A stretch of 8,141 nucleotides of DNA from Candidatus Rifleibacteriota bacterium (lineage in GTDB: Bacteria > UBP17 > UBA6191 > JACPRK01). Shown here in pieces: positions 7,155-8,141 of the stretch. The notes below the pieces were generated by a model. That model worked only from the letters and a program-made list of their open reading frames with translations. It was not told the origin of the DNA and searched no databases. The DNA is taken from assembly GCA_016213865.1 (NCBI GenBank), contig JACQZL010000004.1, positions 1 to 8,141 on the forward strand, written 5' to 3'. How positions within the stretch are numbered: the first letter of the stretch is position 1; the number at the start of each line of letters is the position of its first letter. The translations under genes were made by a program, and so were the position numbers.

Positions 7155-7553
7155 CTACGGCTCGAAGTCAGGCATCGGCGCGGCCTTGGGGGAGGAGGCC
7201 CGGACGATGGACCCGATGGCCGCGCTCCCCCGGTTCACCGCGCCGCCCACGTCACCGGCCATTCCCGCCTGCGCGGCCGATGCTCCCGCCGACACGGCCA
7301 GCGGGGCGAAAACCCCCGCCGGGGAGGCCCCGGCCGCGGCTGCGATCGGAGCGGCGGCCCCTGCGGCGACACTGGTGATACCAAGTCCTGTCTGGACCCA
7401 TTCGGACGCGCCGGGCTCGTCGGTCTCGGCGGCCGCCGACCCGGAAGCAGCGGCCGGGCTCCCCGCGGGGAGCCCGCCCGTCCCGGGCAGTCCGGACGCG
7501 CAGCCGGCAACCGACGTCAGGAGCGTCAGGAGCATCGCGAGCTGGTTGTTCAT
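7155..7553 (-). CDS. Small Ala/Gly-rich predicted lipoprotein, family not recognised
   Basis: 132 residues. The N-terminus MNNQLAMLLTLLTSVAGC is a hydrophobic segment ending in a lipobox (VAGC, lipidated Cys18), so it should be a signal-peptidase-II lipoprotein; the n-region lacks the usual Lys/Arg. The mature part is a Gly/Pro/Ser/Ala linker (19-50), one possibly ordered stretch TDEPGASEWVQTGLGITSVA (44-63), then an Ala/Gly-rich, weakly hydrophobic region (64-110) and PKAAPMPDFEP at the end. The Ala/Gly-rich hydrophobic stretch resembles glycine-zipper-like membrane-associating segments, but that is inference. GAGGAG precedes the ATG by eight bases. The gene lies between a small membrane protein gene and the pseudopilin gene, all codirectional; it may serve the same envelope structure. 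It contains a 22-bp palindrome. The function is unknown. Confidence 0.75.
   Translation of the reverse strand: MNNQLAMLLTLLTSVAGCASGLPGTGGLPAGSPAAASGSAAAETDEPGASEWVQTGLGITSVAAGAAAPIAAAAGASPAGVFAPLAVSAGASAAQAGMAGDVGGAVNRGSAAIGSIVRASSPKAAPMPDFEP
7455..7476. repeat. 22-bp perfect palindrome inside the lipoprotein gene
   Basis: CGGGCTCCCCG is followed at once by its reverse complement CGGGGAGCCCG, with no spacer. It falls in the part of the gene encoding the Gly/Pro/Ser/Ala linker (residues about 26-33), so it disturbs no obvious domain. It could fold as a tight hairpin in the mRNA. Confidence 0.9.
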
Positions 7554-7570
7554 CGTGGGAACTCCTCTGG

Positions 7571-7602
7571 CCGGACGAGGGCGCTCGAGGCGCCCTCGCC
7601 GG
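7571..7602. repeat. Strong hairpin between the two small envelope-protein genes
   Basis: CGAGGGCGC (7576-7584) and GCGCCCTCG (7590-7598) form a perfect 9-bp stem with a 5-base loop, extended by CCGG (7571-7574) and CCGG (7599-7602) past one bulged A. It begins 12 bases after the upstream stop (7614) and ends just before the ribosome binding site of the lipoprotein gene. There is no T-run on the minus strand, so a role in mRNA processing, stability or differential expression is more likely than termination. Confidence 0.6.
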
Positions 7603-7613
7603 AGACGGTCACC

Positions 7614-8081
7614 TTACAGGTTATAGTCGGGGAGCGGCGTGGCGGCTTCGGACTCGGGCGAGGGGATCGCTTCGTCCGCGCCTGCCCCGGCCACCGAGCC
7701 GGTGGACTCTTCCGTGGCGGCCGCGCTGGTCTCGACGACCGTGGCCTCGGCGCTGCCGTTCTCGCCTTCGGTCGTGCCGGGCACCACCGCGACATTGGCG
7801 CTGGTGTTGCCTCCGCGCGGCCGGGAGATCGTGATCGTGGCGCCGTCCGTGGTCGCGTAGGTCGTGACTTCCATGCCGTCCTCGCTGGGTTCGACCTGGG
7901 CGACGTCCGAGGTCGGAGCCGACGGGTCACCTGAGTTCTCGGGTGCGTCGTAGACGTACTCCACCTGGGGCCGAATCTCGGGCTGCTCCTGCGGGCTGTT
8001 CATGTATTCGTTGAGGGCCACGCCGCCCATGATGACCAGTGCTGCTACCAAGACGATGAGAACGCCTACCATTGCCTGCAT
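7614..8081 (-). CDS. Small single-pass membrane protein with acidic disordered tail, family not recognised
   Basis: 155 residues from the ATG at 8081. A hydrophobic helix (about 4-23, MVGVLIVLVAALVIMGGVAL) follows almost immediately, then ALNEYMNS and a long low-complexity tail rich in Glu, Ser, Thr, Ala and Pro, with one possibly folded strand region EVTTYATTDGATITISRP (about 71-88). The tail is strongly acidic and ends TPLPDYNL. No enzyme motif is visible. The topology is probably N-in with the tail outside, but the helix has no flanking positive charge. An in-frame ATG at 8138 would add 19 charged residues before the helix, but the start at 8081 is preceded by AGGAAGGA (8086-8093), so I prefer it. 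The segment MVGVLIVLVAA-x-NEY loosely recalls short pilin-like peptides, but no cleavage motif is convincing. The stop is TAA. Confidence 0.7.
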   Translation of the reverse strand: MQAMVGVLIVLVAALVIMGGVALNEYMNSPQEQPEIRPQVEYVYDAPENSGDPSAPTSDVAQVEPSEDGMEVTTYATTDGATITISRPRGGNTSANVAVVPGTTEGENGSAEATVVETSAAATEESTGSVAGAGADEAIPSPESEAATPLPDYNL

Positions 8082-8141
8082 GTCGTCCTTCCTTTCGTTA
8101 CGGACTCGTCTGCTGACTACCGGGTTGCCCTCCCTCATGCA

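Noticed and set aside
7068..7934. Long plus-strand frames across the right-hand part
   Set aside because: Their Arg/Gly/Pro-rich composition is that of antisense GC-rich frames. The minus-strand frames have ribosome binding sites, a lipobox and a membrane helix at sensible places.
7614..8138. Longer version of the small membrane protein starting at 8138
   Set aside because: The extra 19 residues are charged and precede the hydrophobic helix, and the ATG at 8081 has a good ribosome binding site. The region before 8138 is too short to judge, so this remains possible but less likely.

Overview
This GC-rich window reads as a chromosomal segment from a Gram-negative-type (diderm) bacterium. Every gene I can support lies on the minus strand, so transcription runs from the right-hand end towards position 1. 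The DnaK N-terminal domain carries the roughly 25-residue insertion typical of diderm DnaK (around residues 76-105, absent from Bacillus-type DnaK), and a lipoprotein signal is also present. A CIRCE/HrcA-controlled hrcA-grpE-dnaK operon together with tad genes fits several environmental phyla. Planctomycetota or a relative is my guess, but the sequence does not settle the phylum.

Right-hand part (about 8081 down to 6345): a small membrane-anchored acidic protein, a small Ala/Gly-rich lipoprotein, and a pseudopilin-like protein with a type IV prepilin N-terminus. The gaps between them hold strong hairpins and a compact three-way-junction-like fold. I do not recognise the first two proteins.

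Middle part (6344 down to 2904): the core of a Tad/Flp pilus or type II/IV-secretion-like machine, in the order tadA (CpaF-type ATPase), tadB, tadC (inner-membrane platform proteins). A candidate promoter with an inverted repeat precedes tadA, and a strong hairpin terminator follows tadC. The most notable feature is an in-frame UAA near the 3' end of tadB. The 43 codons after it are still in frame and encode what looks like the normal TadB C-terminus with its last membrane helix, so tadB is split, read through, re-initiated or mis-sequenced.

Left-hand part (2860 down to 1): the heat-shock operon hrcA-grpE-dnaK. It has a sigma-70-like promoter immediately followed by a near-perfect CIRCE operator, the binding site for HrcA, so the repressor would regulate its own operon. 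dnaK runs off the left edge. No mobile element, CRISPR array, tRNA or rRNA gene is visible. The window is mostly known systems; the split tadB and the structured leader upstream of the pseudopilin gene are the points most worth following up.
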